From Rhodanobacter lindaniclasticus (lineage in GTDB: Bacteria > Pseudomonadota > Gammaproteobacteria > Xanthomonadales > Rhodanobacteraceae): 47,635 nucleotides of DNA. A model generated the notes under the pieces. That model did not search any database and was not told where the DNA came from. It saw nothing but the letters and a program-made list of their open reading frames with translations. A program made the position numbers and the translations under genes. The stretch is taken from the NCBI RefSeq assembly GCF_004799035.1, contig NZ_MWIO01000070.1:1-47635 (forward strand), given 5' to 3'. Below are positions 15,282 to 23,269 of the stretch, one piece after another (the stretch's first letter is position 1; every line of letters starts with the position of its first letter).

Positions 15282-17693
15282 ATGACGACACGCCGCTGGC
15301 GCCCGCTGCGCGCCATCCTGCTGACTTTGCTGGCGCTGGTGCTGATCGCGCTGGTCGCCGCATGGTGGCTGCTCGCCGGCAGTCGCGCCCGGCTGGACGG
15401 CACGCGCACGGTGGCGACCCTGCAGGCGCCGGTCACGATCACCCGCGATGCGCGCGGCACGGCCACCTTCGAAGGCAGCGACCGCGCCGACATCACCTGG
15501 GCGATGGGCTACGTGCACGCGCAGGAACGTTTCTTCCAGATGGACCTGATGCGTCGGGCCAGCGCGGGCGAGCTGGCCGCGCTGGTCGGGCCGGCCGCGT
15601 TGCCGGTGGATCTCAACCACCGTCGCCATCGTCTGCGCGCAGTGACCGACGCGGCGTGGGCGCAGCTGCCGCCCGCACAGCAGGAGGTGCTGCGCCGTTA
15701 CGCCGCCGGCGTCAACGCGGGACTGGCGGACCTGCGCGTGCGGCCGTGGGAATACCTGCTGCTGGGCAGCCAGCCCGAGGCCTGGCGGCCGCAGGACAGT
15801 CTGCTGGTGATCGCGGCGATGTACCTGGACCTCAACAGCGACGGCCGCAATGAACGCGAGTTGCGCATCGCGCAGATGCGCGACGTGTTGCCGGCATCGC
15901 TGGCGGATTTCCTGCTCGCCCCCGACCCGAACTGGGAGGCGCCGCTGCGCGGGCGGTTGTCGCGCTCGCCGGTAGTTCCCGACGCGCAGGTGTTCGACCT
16001 GCGCCAGACGTCGGCCGGCACAAGCAGCGCGGGCCTGGCCGCGGCGCTGGCGCCGGCGCTGGATGCGCCGCGTCCCGGCAGCAACAACTTCGCCGTGGCC
16101 GGCCAGCTAACCGGCAACGGAGCGGCGATGCTGGCCAACGACATGCACCTGGGCCTGCGCGTGCCCAACATCTGGTTCCGCACGCGCCTGCGCTATCCCG
16201 ATGCCGGCGCGCCTGACGGCAAGCGCGACGTCAACGGCGTCAGCCTGCCCGGCACGCCGGCAATCATCGCCGGCTCCAACGGCCAGGTCGCCTGGGGTTT
16301 CACCAACAGCTACGGCGACTGGGCCGACTGGGTGCGCGTGCAGCGCGATCCGGCCGACCCGACGCGCTACAAGGTACCCGGCGGCTGGGCCACCCTGGAA
16401 ACCCATGACGAGCACATCAAGGTCAAGGGCCGGCCCGACACCATCCTGAAGGTGGAGGCCACCCGCTGGGGCCCGCTCATGGCCGCCGACACCGATGGCA
16501 CGCCGCTGGCACTGGCGTGGATCGCGCAGCAGCCGCGCGGCTACAACCTTGGCCTGCTGCGGATGGAACAGGCGGCAAACGTGGCCGATGCGCTGGAACT
16601 GGCACCCACCGTGGGCATGCCGCCGCAGAACCTGCTGGTGGCCGACAGCGGCGGCGACATCGGCTGGACCATCGCCGGCAACAGCATCCCGTTGCGCATC
16701 GGCTTCGATCCGCAACTGCCGGCGGACTGGTCCGCGCCAGGCAGCGGCTGGCAGGGCTGGGCGGCGCCTGCGCAGTACCCGCGCATCGAGAACCCTGCCG
16801 ACGGCAGGCTGTGGACCGCCAACAACCGCACCGTCGACGGTACCGCGCTGAGCCTGCTCGGCAACGGTGGCCACGACCTCGGCGCGCGTGCGCAACAAAT
16901 CCGCGACGACCTGCATGCGCGCGCCAGCTTTACCCCCGGCGACCTGCTCGACATCCAGCTCGACAACCACGCGGTGTTCCTCGCCCGCTGGCAGGCCTTG
17001 CTGCAACGCACGCTGGCCGACAGCCAGGACCCGGCGCTGCAACAGATGAGCCAGCTCACCCGCCACTGGCATGGCCGCGCCGCCGTCGACAGCGTCGACT
17101 ACCGGCTGGTGCGCGCGTTCCGCACGCAGGTCAGCCAGGCCGTGCTGGCGCCCTTCGCCGCACGGGTGAAGCAACGCCACGCAGATTTCAGCTGGCCCAG
17201 CCAGAACAGCGCCGAGGCGGCCGTGTGGATGCTGATCCACGCACGTCCCGACTGGCTGCTCGACCCGAAGTATCCCGATTGGCACGCCCTGCTCACCGAT
17301 GCCGCGCGTCAGGTGGCGCAACGGCTCGACCACCAACCCGGTGGCCTCGCCGCGCGCAGTTGGGGCGAGATCAACCACAGCGACATCAAGCACCCGTTGG
17401 CTCCCGCCCTGCCCGCATGGCTGGCGCGCTTCATCGACATGCCGAACCAGCCGCGCCCCGGCGACAACAACATGCCGCGTGTGGCCGCCCCAGGCTTCGG
17501 CGCCTCTGAGCGGCTCGACGCCGCTCCCGGCCATGAAGCCCGCGGCATCCTGGAAATGCCCGGCGGCCAGAGCGACAACCCGCTGTCACCGTTCTTCGGC
17601 GCCGGCCACGAAGACTGGGTCGACGGCCACCCGACCCCGCTGCTGCCGGGGTCGACGCAGCACACGCTGACCCTGCAGCCGGCCGCGTCGTAA
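15282..17693 (+). CDS. Penicillin acylase-family amidohydrolase, membrane-anchored precursor
   Basis: Ntn-hydrolase precursor of 803 residues in the periplasm, held by an N-terminal membrane segment (about 9-29). The family cleaves itself into alpha and beta chains. The new beta-chain N terminus would be Ser267 in PGSNNFAVAG, the classic SNN motif. The alpha chain shows AMGYVHAQERFFQMDLMRR and the beta chain ANDMHLGLRVPNIWF, TNSYGDWADWV and a late NHSDIKHPL. Relatives hydrolyse beta-lactam side chains, N-acyl-homoserine lactones or other acylated amines, so quorum quenching is possible but unproven. ATG 15282 marks the start of the signal anchor. Confidence 0.9.
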   Translation: MTTRRWRPLRAILLTLLALVLIALVAAWWLLAGSRARLDGTRTVATLQAPVTITRDARGTATFEGSDRADITWAMGYVHAQERFFQMDLMRRASAGELAALVGPAALPVDLNHRRHRLRAVTDAAWAQLPPAQQEVLRRYAAGVNAGLADLRVRPWEYLLLGSQPEAWRPQDSLLVIAAMYLDLNSDGRNERELRIAQMRDVLPASLADFLLAPDPNWEAPLRGRLSRSPVVPDAQVFDLRQTSAGTSSAGLAAALAPALDAPRPGSNNFAVAGQLTGNGAAMLANDMHLGLRVPNIWFRTRLRYPDAGAPDGKRDVNGVSLPGTPAIIAGSNGQVAWGFTNSYGDWADWVRVQRDPADPTRYKVPGGWATLETHDEHIKVKGRPDTILKVEATRWGPLMAADTDGTPLALAWIAQQPRGYNLGLLRMEQAANVADALELAPTVGMPPQNLLVADSGGDIGWTIAGNSIPLRIGFDPQLPADWSAPGSGWQGWAAPAQYPRIENPADGRLWTANNRTVDGTALSLLGNGGHDLGARAQQIRDDLHARASFTPGDLLDIQLDNHAVFLARWQALLQRTLADSQDPALQQMSQLTRHWHGRAAVDSVDYRLVRAFRTQVSQAVLAPFAARVKQRHADFSWPSQNSAEAAVWMLIHARPDWLLDPKYPDWHALLTDAARQVAQRLDHQPGGLAARSWGEINHSDIKHPLAPALPAWLARFIDMPNQPRPGDNNMPRVAAPGFGASERLDAAPGHEARGILEMPGGQSDNPLSPFFGAGHEDWVDGHPTPLLPGSTQHTLTLQPAAS

Positions 17694-17827
17694 TCGGCTC
17701 GCCCCCCCACGTCGTCAGCGACGGGGCCTCCGCTCGCGCGGTTTGGTGCTATCGTCGGCGCGCAGAAAATGGCCGATGAGTGGGCACCGGCGGGTCGAGG
17801 TCAGAGAACTTCCCGGCAAGGGATTGC

Positions 17828-20113
17828 ATGACAGGCACGGGAGTGCCGCATGTCATGACGCAGGATCCAGTTGCACCCGCGTTCCGGTATCACGCCTTCA
17901 TCAGCTACAGCCACCAGGACAAGACCTGGGCCGACTGGCTCCACAAGGCGCTGGAAACCTATGCGGTGCCGAAACGCCTGGTCGGGCAGATCACCACGAC
18001 CGGCCCCATCCCCAGACGCCTCACTCCGATCTTCCGCGACCGCGACGAACTGGCGAGCGCGCACGACCTCGGCCGCAAGATCATCGAGGCGCTGGAGCAA
18101 TCCGCCAACCTGATCGTGATCTGCTCGCCACATTCGGCGGCGTCGCACTGGGTGAGCGAGGAAGTGCTGGCGTACAAGCGCCTCGGTCGTGACGAGCGGA
18201 TCCTTTGCCTAATCGTGGACGGCGAACCGAACGCCAGCGACCTGCCCGGCCGCGAGGCGGAGGAATGTTTCGCCCCCGCGCTGCGCTTCGAGCTCGACGC
18301 CACCGGCCGGCTCGCCACGCAACGCGCCGAGCCCATCGCTGCCGACGCCCGCCCGGACAAGGACGGCAAGGCGAACGCCAAGCTGAAACTGATCGCCGGG
18401 ATGCTTGGCGTGGGTTTCGACACGCTCAAGCAGCGCGAACTGCGGCGACGTGCGCGACGGATGACGATGGTGGCGGCATTGGCGGTGACCGTGATGACCG
18501 TGACCACCACGCTGGCGGTCCTCGCCATCGTTTCGCGCCACGCCGCGGTGGAAGCCAGCCAGGCAGCCCAGCGCCGGCAGAAGCAGGCCGAGGCGCTGGT
18601 CGGCTTCATGCTCGGCGATCTGAACGACAAGCTGGCGCAAGCAGCCCGGCTGGACATCATGCAGAGCGTCGACGACAAAGCGATGGCCTACTTCCAGTCG
18701 CTGCCGGCCACGGATGTCACCGACGAGACCCTGGAGCAGCGCGCCAAGGCACTGGAGAAGATCGGCAGCGTGCGCCTGGATCAAGGCAACCTGTCCGGCG
18801 CGATGGAGTCGTATCGGGCAGCCCTGCAGCTGTCCGGGCGCCTCGCCGAGGAAGCACCCGGCGACGCGGCGCGGCAGGTCGCCCATGCCCGGTCGTGGTC
18901 CTTCGTCGGCATGACCGACTGGTATCAGGGCAAGCTGGACGCCGCCTGGCGGGATTTCGAATCCGCGCAGAACGTGCTGCAGCAGGCACAGGCGCGTGCC
19001 GGCAATGACCTGTCGCTGAAGTTCGAACTGCTGAACGTCAACAGCAATATCGGTCACGTGCTGGAAGCACGCGGGCAGCCGGCCGCCGCCGCCAGCGCCT
19101 ACCGGAACGCGTTGGCACTGGGTCGCGGGTTGGTCGCGGCCAATCCCGTCAACACTGATTGGTCGGCTGCATTGGGGATTGCACACAACAATCTCGGCAA
19201 GCTGGCCTTGCAGCGTGGCGATCTGGCAGAGGCGATCGCCGAGTACCACGCCGACGACGCGATCGAAACCCGGCTTGCCGCCGCCGACCCCAAGAACAAT
19301 GACCAGCGCGAAAACATGCTGCGGGTGCGCGCGATCCTGGGCCGCACGCTGGCCCTGACCGGCGACGTCGACGCGGGCATCCGCGACCTCCAGCAGGCGG
19401 TCGACATCGCCGCCCAGCTGATCGCGATCGCGCCGACGCAAACCGGCTTTCAGGCAAAATCGGCGCTCTATCTCGTGCAATTGAGCCGCCTGAAACGCCT
19501 GCACGGGGACCTGCCGGCGGCACGGACGCTGGCCGCACAAGCGCTGGCCATCCTGTCCAGGCTCACTCGACAGGATCCAGCAAACGTTACATGGCAGCAG
19601 ATTGACGCCGCGGCACGCAGCGAGCAGGCCGCGCAATCATTTGCCGGCGGACAGTCCGCGGCGGCGCAGGCGCAGGTGCAGGTCGCCATGAACATCCTGC
19701 AACCGTTACTCGCCAAGGAACCGGATGACCGCGGCCTGGTGCTGGATACGCTGTCCGCGAAGCTGCTGCTCGCCGACACCGCCAGCGACGCAGCAGCGGC
19801 ACGACGGCTGCGCGAGGAGGCATGGGAGGCGAGCCAATCGGTGAAGGACGGCAAGGACGATCCGCGCCTGCTCGCGCTGCAGGTCGAGGCGTTGCTTGGC
19901 CTGCAGAAAAATGCCGAAGCAAGGCTGCTGATCGAGCGCCTCTGGAATGCCGGTTACCGCGACCCGGCGCTGCTGGCGATCCTGCGGCGTGCCCGCGTGG
20001 ATTACCCGGAAAACCCCGCCTTCGCGACGCGCATCGCGCAGATCATGCAGGTCGACGCCAGCACTCCGGCGCCCGTCACGGCAGCGGTGCGCACGCCGCA
20101 CCCGAAGCCCTGA
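17828..20113 (+). CDS. TIR domain-TM-tetratricopeptide repeat protein
   Basis: Protein of 761 residues. The N-terminal TIR domain (about 20-160) begins RYHAFISYSHQDKTWADWL and contains SPHSAASHWVSEEVLAYKRL, where Glu111 or Glu112 after the Trp is the likely NADase glutamate. A single hydrophobic segment (about 213-235) is followed by a coiled linker and a long TPR region (about 290-750), for example LGKLALQRGDLAEAIAEY. With the TIR in the cytoplasm the repeats would face the periplasm, or the reverse. Bacterial TIR proteins often degrade NAD or make cyclic ADP-ribose signals in defence. It heads a run of small proteins and a SLOG protein; the first follows 57 bases later. AAGGGA supports the ATG at 17828; the ATG at 17855 and a GTG at 17780 are alternatives. 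Confidence 0.88.
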   Translation: MTGTGVPHVMTQDPVAPAFRYHAFISYSHQDKTWADWLHKALETYAVPKRLVGQITTTGPIPRRLTPIFRDRDELASAHDLGRKIIEALEQSANLIVICSPHSAASHWVSEEVLAYKRLGRDERILCLIVDGEPNASDLPGREAEECFAPALRFELDATGRLATQRAEPIAADARPDKDGKANAKLKLIAGMLGVGFDTLKQRELRRRARRMTMVAALAVTVMTVTTTLAVLAIVSRHAAVEASQAAQRRQKQAEALVGFMLGDLNDKLAQAARLDIMQSVDDKAMAYFQSLPATDVTDETLEQRAKALEKIGSVRLDQGNLSGAMESYRAALQLSGRLAEEAPGDAARQVAHARSWSFVGMTDWYQGKLDAAWRDFESAQNVLQQAQARAGNDLSLKFELLNVNSNIGHVLEARGQPAAAASAYRNALALGRGLVAANPVNTDWSAALGIAHNNLGKLALQRGDLAEAIAEYHADDAIETRLAAADPKNNDQRENMLRVRAILGRTLALTGDVDAGIRDLQQAVDIAAQLIAIAPTQTGFQAKSALYLVQLSRLKRLHGDLPAARTLAAQALAILSRLTRQDPANVTWQQIDAAARSEQAAQSFAGGQSAAAQAQVQVAMNILQPLLAKEPDDRGLVLDTLSAKLLLADTASDAAAARRLREEAWEASQSVKDGKDDPRLLALQVEALLGLQKNAEARLLIERLWNAGYRDPALLAILRRARVDYPENPAFATRIAQIMQVDASTPAPVTAAVRTPHPKP

Positions 20114-20170
20114 ATCAAGGCGCTGCGGCCCGCCTTCCACGCCGCCCATCGATCCCTGCAGGAGTACGAC

Positions 20171-20560
20171 ATGCCCAACGTAACACTTGAGGTGACACTG
20201 AAAAACGGCAGCCTCGACGTCGACCAGTCGGGTAACGGAAACCAGATCGCCCACGGCCAGTCGGTGACGATCACCTGGCACCTGAGCGGCCCCGGCGTGA
20301 GCCCGGGATCATTCAATGCGATCAGCGATCCGACCCATCCCGGGTTCGCCTGGATCCAATCGCCTCCATCCGGCGTGTTCGGTCAGGCGCAACTCGCGAA
20401 CAACGGCGACAAGATCACCATCACCGATGCCAACGACAGCACCAGCTCGAGCGGCGAGTGGATCTACCAGCTCTGCGCGACGATCAATGGCGCCCCGTAC
20501 TCGACCATCAGCACGCTGCCTACGGCCACCACGACGAATCCGGTGATCAAGAACCTGTAG
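20171..20560 (+). CDS. Small beta-rich protein with C-terminal TTTNPVIKNL tail
   Basis: Protein of 129 residues without a signal peptide, preceded by AGGAG seven bases before the ATG. The body looks like an all-beta sandwich: VTLEVTLKNGSLDVDQSG, HGQSVTITWHLSG, PGFAWIQSPPSGVFG and NGDKITITDANDS. I do not recognise a named family. The last ten residues, TTTNPVIKNL, are nearly the same as those of the next two small genes, although the bodies are unrelated. A short hairpin (20559-20564 with 20573-20578) straddles the stop and is followed by TTT. It lies 57 bases after the TIR gene and is probably co-transcribed. Function unknown; a partner or substrate of the TIR/SLOG proteins is inferred from position. 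Confidence 0.8.
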   Translation: MPNVTLEVTLKNGSLDVDQSGNGNQIAHGQSVTITWHLSGPGVSPGSFNAISDPTHPGFAWIQSPPSGVFGQAQLANNGDKITITDANDSTSSSGEWIYQLCATINGAPYSTISTLPTATTTNPVIKNL

Positions 20561-20664
20561 CGCCACCATGCAGGCGCTTTGGCGCAGGGACAGCGAGGAA
20601 GCAATGCCAAGGGTACCTCGATCCGAACGGCAACATCGCATACCAGTCAAGCCTGGAGACCATC

Positions 20665-20820
20665 ATGCCAAAGACCAGCAAAGACAATCAGAACATCCCG
20701 GCCGAACCGCAGCCAGACGACCAGACCCAGGATAGCAACCGCGACTCCGACCAGAACGTGGAACAGTTGGGCACGCTCTCGCCGAACACAACGACCAACC
20801 CACAGATCAAGAACCTCTGA
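20665..20820 (+). CDS. 51-residue acidic peptide with TTTNPQIKNL tail
   Basis: Short hydrophilic protein, rich in Asp, Gln and Asn (PDDQTQDSNRDSDQN), with no hydrophobic segment, so probably unfolded and cytoplasmic. GGAG lies seven bases before the ATG. Its tail SPNTTTNPQIKNL matches SPDTTTDPRIKNN of the third small gene and TATTTNPVIKNL of the first. It is followed 20 bases later by a decayed copy of the start of the SLOG gene, as the third small gene is followed by the intact one. Coding is supported by the ribosome binding site and the shared tail rather than by homology. Confidence 0.72.
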   Translation: MPKTSKDNQNIPAEPQPDDQTQDSNRDSDQNVEQLGTLSPNTTTNPQIKNL

Positions 20821-20839
20821 CACTAACCCAGTGCCTCGC

Positions 20840-20932
20840 ATGGAACATCGATCTTGCCCCCTCGCACCTGCGAGCGTATCGCGGTGATCGGCGTGACCAG
20901 CCACCGCAATATCTGCGCGCCCGATGCCGACC
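20840..20932 (+). pseudogene. Truncated, frameshifted remnant of the SLOG-gene 5' end
   Basis: The DNA from ATGGAACATCGATCTTGCCC onward aligns over about 93 bases with the first bases of the intact gene at 21353 (ATGGAACATCGACCTCGCCT). The two differ by scattered substitutions and a two-base deletion after AGCGTATCGC that breaks the frame. The match ends at about CGATGCCGACC. Read in frame it gives MEHRSCPLAPASVSR and a stop, against MEHRPRLLAPASVPLVIGVT in the intact gene. It marks an old duplication of the small-gene plus SLOG unit. Confidence 0.82.
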
Positions 20933-21044
20933 GATTAGCGAACTGAAGGAGACCAGCCATGAGCGGATAACGAAACACGCCGGCTCTTGTACCGAAATAA
21001 TCGATGTTCAATGAGGCATTTCCGCATAACGTGAGGATGAAACC

Positions 21045-21245
21045 ATGAAAAAGCGCATCGCATTGTCTGTAGCTTTTGGCATCGCCTTGGCGGCGACTTC
21101 GGCACTTGCCAGTGCCGGTACGCCGGCCGCGGGTTCCTCGGACTCGGTCATGGATGCCATCAGCAACTGGTTCGCCTGTGCGATTGGCAGTCAGAGTTGC
21201 GTATCTCCCGACACCACCACAGACCCGAGGATCAAAAACAACTAG
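21045..21245 (+). CDS. 66-residue exported peptide with TTTDPRIKNN tail
   Basis: Small protein with a clear Sec signal peptide (MKKRIALSVAFGIALAATSALA, cleavage near residue 22-25), leaving a mature part of about 42 residues. This part has two cysteines (WFACAIGSQSC) that could form a disulfide, and ends SPDTTTDPRIKNN. The tail is shared with the two small proteins upstream, neither of which has a signal peptide, so the tail occurs on cytoplasmic and exported proteins alike. GTGAGGATG precedes the start. The DNA just upstream (about 20935-21044) is clearly lower in GC than the surroundings, consistent with transfer. Function unknown. Confidence 0.78.
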   Translation: MKKRIALSVAFGIALAATSALASAGTPAAGSSDSVMDAISNWFACAIGSQSCVSPDTTTDPRIKNN

Positions 21246-21257
21246 CAAGGCGGCGCA

Positions 21258-21286
21258 GGCGGCAGGCCTGAGCAAGGCTTGCCGCC
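21258..21286 (+). terminator. Strong hairpin between third small gene and SLOG gene
   Basis: Arms 21258-21269 and 21275-21286 form a 12-bp stem (GGCGGCA, a G-T pair, GCCT) with a 5-base loop, starting 12 bases after the small gene's stop. Only TT follows, so it may be an attenuator or transcript-stabilising structure rather than a full terminator. Either way it would leave the small gene more strongly expressed than the downstream SLOG gene. Confidence 0.55.
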
Positions 21287-21352
21287 TTCATCCGCTCAAG
21301 GCGTTGGCGCCATCCGAAAATCGAAATTACCTGACGCGACCCCTTGCCCACC

Positions 21353-23086
21353 ATGGAACATCGACCTCGCCTCCTCGCACCTGCCAGCGTACCGCTGGTG
21401 ATCGGCGTCACCAGCCACCGCAACATTCCCGCCCGCGAAGTCGACCTGGTGCGGCGCCGCGTGCGGGAATTCCTGGCGCAACTGCAGCGCGATTTTCCCG
21501 CGCTGCCGCTGGTGGTGCTGTCCGCGCTGGCCGAGGGCGGCGACCAGTTGGTGGCGGAAGAGGCGTTGGCGCTCGGCGCGCGATTGATCGCGCCGCTGCC
21601 GTTGCCGCGCGAACTCTATGTCGAGGACTTCCACCACGCGGCCACCCGCGACCGTTTCGATGCACTCGCCGCGCGTGCCCGGGTGATCGAGCTGCCGCTG
21701 CTGCCGGACAGCACCCCCCGCGGCATCGGCAGCCCTGGCCCCCAGCGCGACCGGCAGTACGGACGGGCCGGCGTGTTCATTGCGCGGCACTGCCATCTGT
21801 TGCTGGCGATCTGGGACGGCAAAGCGTCGACCCGGCTCGGCGGTACCGCCCAGGTGGCGGAGTTCTTTCTCAGCGGCGTGATGCCGGGCCTGACCGAGCG
21901 CCGCCGCGGCGGCCGTCATCACCTGCTGGGCAGCGGCGACGAGCGGCTGGTCTGCCAGATCGTCTGCTCGCGCGATAACGACGACGGCGCGCCGCTCCCG
22001 CCACTGCAGCCAGGGCAGCTGCTGTGGCGCACGCAGACCGAAGTTTCATTGCCCGACGTTCCGATGCCTGCGATGTTCCACCAGACTTTCGCGCGCATGG
22101 CCGAGTTCGACGCAGATTGCCTGAAATACCGCAGCGAGATCCACGGCAGTGCCGGTGCCGATGGGTCGCCAAGCGACACCGCGACGCTGGCGCGGCCGGA
22201 GGCGGCCCTGTTCCGTGCGGCGGACTGGCTGGCGGTGCATTTCCGCCAGCGTGTGCTGCTGGCGATGCGGACCCTCTACACGCTGGCGGCAGTCATGGCC
22301 ATCGCCTTCACGATCTACGACAACCTGCCCGACCAGGACGACTTCATCTACGTATTCCTGCTGCTGTTCGCCGGCGGCGTATGGGTGGCCACGCTCGCGC
22401 GGCGACGCGGCTGGCATCGCAAATACCTGGATTACCGGGCACTGGCGGAAGGCCTGCGCGTGCAAGGCTACTGGCGCCGCGCCGGGATCTCGCTCACCGG
22501 CGATCCCGAGTTTGCGCAAGACAGCTTCATGCAGAAGCAGGACATCGAGCTTGGCTGGACGCGCAACGTGATGCGCAGCGCCGCACTCAACCGCGTGCCG
22601 GGCAGCGGCAACCCGGAGAGCGAGTTGCGCGAGGTCATCAGCGAATGGGTCGGAGACGGCGCACATGGTGGCCAGGTGGACTATTTCCGCAGCAAGGCTG
22701 CGCAGCGCACGCGCCAGCATCGCTTTACAGAAATGCTGGGCTTCGCCAGCCTGCTTGCCGGCATCGGCATCAGCATCGTGCTGGCGGCGCTCGCACACCG
22801 TCTGGCCGCCGATACCAAGAACACGCTGGTGGTCATCATGGGCGTGCTGTCGATCCTCGCCGCCGTGCGCGAGGCCTATGCGTTCAAGAAGGCCGACAAG
22901 GAACTCATCAAGCAATACCGCTTCATGCAACGCATCTTCGACGAGGCGCGCAAGGCGCTGGCGCGAACCACCAACGCCACCGAGCAACGCGTCATCCTCC
23001 ACGCACTGGGCGAGGCCGCCCTGGCCGAACACGCCGAGTGGGCCTTGATGCATCGGCAGCGACCGTTGGAACACGGAAGGATGTAA
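21353..23086 (+). CDS. SLOG-domain protein with C-terminal four-TM SLATT-like module
   Basis: Membrane protein of 577 residues. The N-terminal domain (about 12-205) has the Rossmann-like SLOG (TRPM/LOG-related) pattern: LVIGVTSHRNIP, VVLSALAEGGDQLVAEEAL, ARLIAPLPLP and LLLAIWDGK. SLOG domains bind or cleave nucleotide-derived ligands. After a linker come two pairs of membrane helices (about 302-322, 331-349, 461-481, 489-508). YLDYRALAEGLRVQ after the first pair resembles the motif of SLATT domains, thought to form pores in conflict systems. I therefore read it as a ligand sensor joined to a membrane effector. The ATG at 21353 is chosen because the decayed copy starts at the same codon; a TTG at 21344 is in frame. 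No good ribosome binding site is visible. Confidence 0.85.
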   Translation: MEHRPRLLAPASVPLVIGVTSHRNIPAREVDLVRRRVREFLAQLQRDFPALPLVVLSALAEGGDQLVAEEALALGARLIAPLPLPRELYVEDFHHAATRDRFDALAARARVIELPLLPDSTPRGIGSPGPQRDRQYGRAGVFIARHCHLLLAIWDGKASTRLGGTAQVAEFFLSGVMPGLTERRRGGRHHLLGSGDERLVCQIVCSRDNDDGAPLPPLQPGQLLWRTQTEVSLPDVPMPAMFHQTFARMAEFDADCLKYRSEIHGSAGADGSPSDTATLARPEAALFRAADWLAVHFRQRVLLAMRTLYTLAAVMAIAFTIYDNLPDQDDFIYVFLLLFAGGVWVATLARRRGWHRKYLDYRALAEGLRVQGYWRRAGISLTGDPEFAQDSFMQKQDIELGWTRNVMRSAALNRVPGSGNPESELREVISEWVGDGAHGGQVDYFRSKAAQRTRQHRFTEMLGFASLLAGIGISIVLAALAHRLAADTKNTLVVIMGVLSILAAVREAYAFKKADKELIKQYRFMQRIFDEARKALARTTNATEQRVILHALGEAALAEHAEWALMHRQRPLEHGRM

Positions 23087-23269
23087 GCGGCCAGGCGCCG
23101 AAGAGGATCGCGTTGCCGGCGTGGAGAGATGATGCCCGAAAGAAATCCGGTGCTGATCAGGTCGAACGATGTCCTTCGAACTCGGCCGCAGATCCATGGT
23201 CAGGATGAACGGAGTTCGCGCAAGCGTTGTTGCCGCTTCAGACTTTTGCAGCACCCCGGAGCAAATCAC

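Noticed and set aside
15282..17693. Assignment as acyl-homoserine-lactone acylase (pvdQ/quiP)
   Set aside because: The family is clear, but substrate cannot be told from sequence and no quorum-sensing gene is in the window.
20565..20664. An earlier start for the 51-residue peptide within this stretch
   Set aside because: The GGAG-preceded ATG at 20665 is the best start, and upstream in-frame sequence has no ribosome binding site or conserved look.
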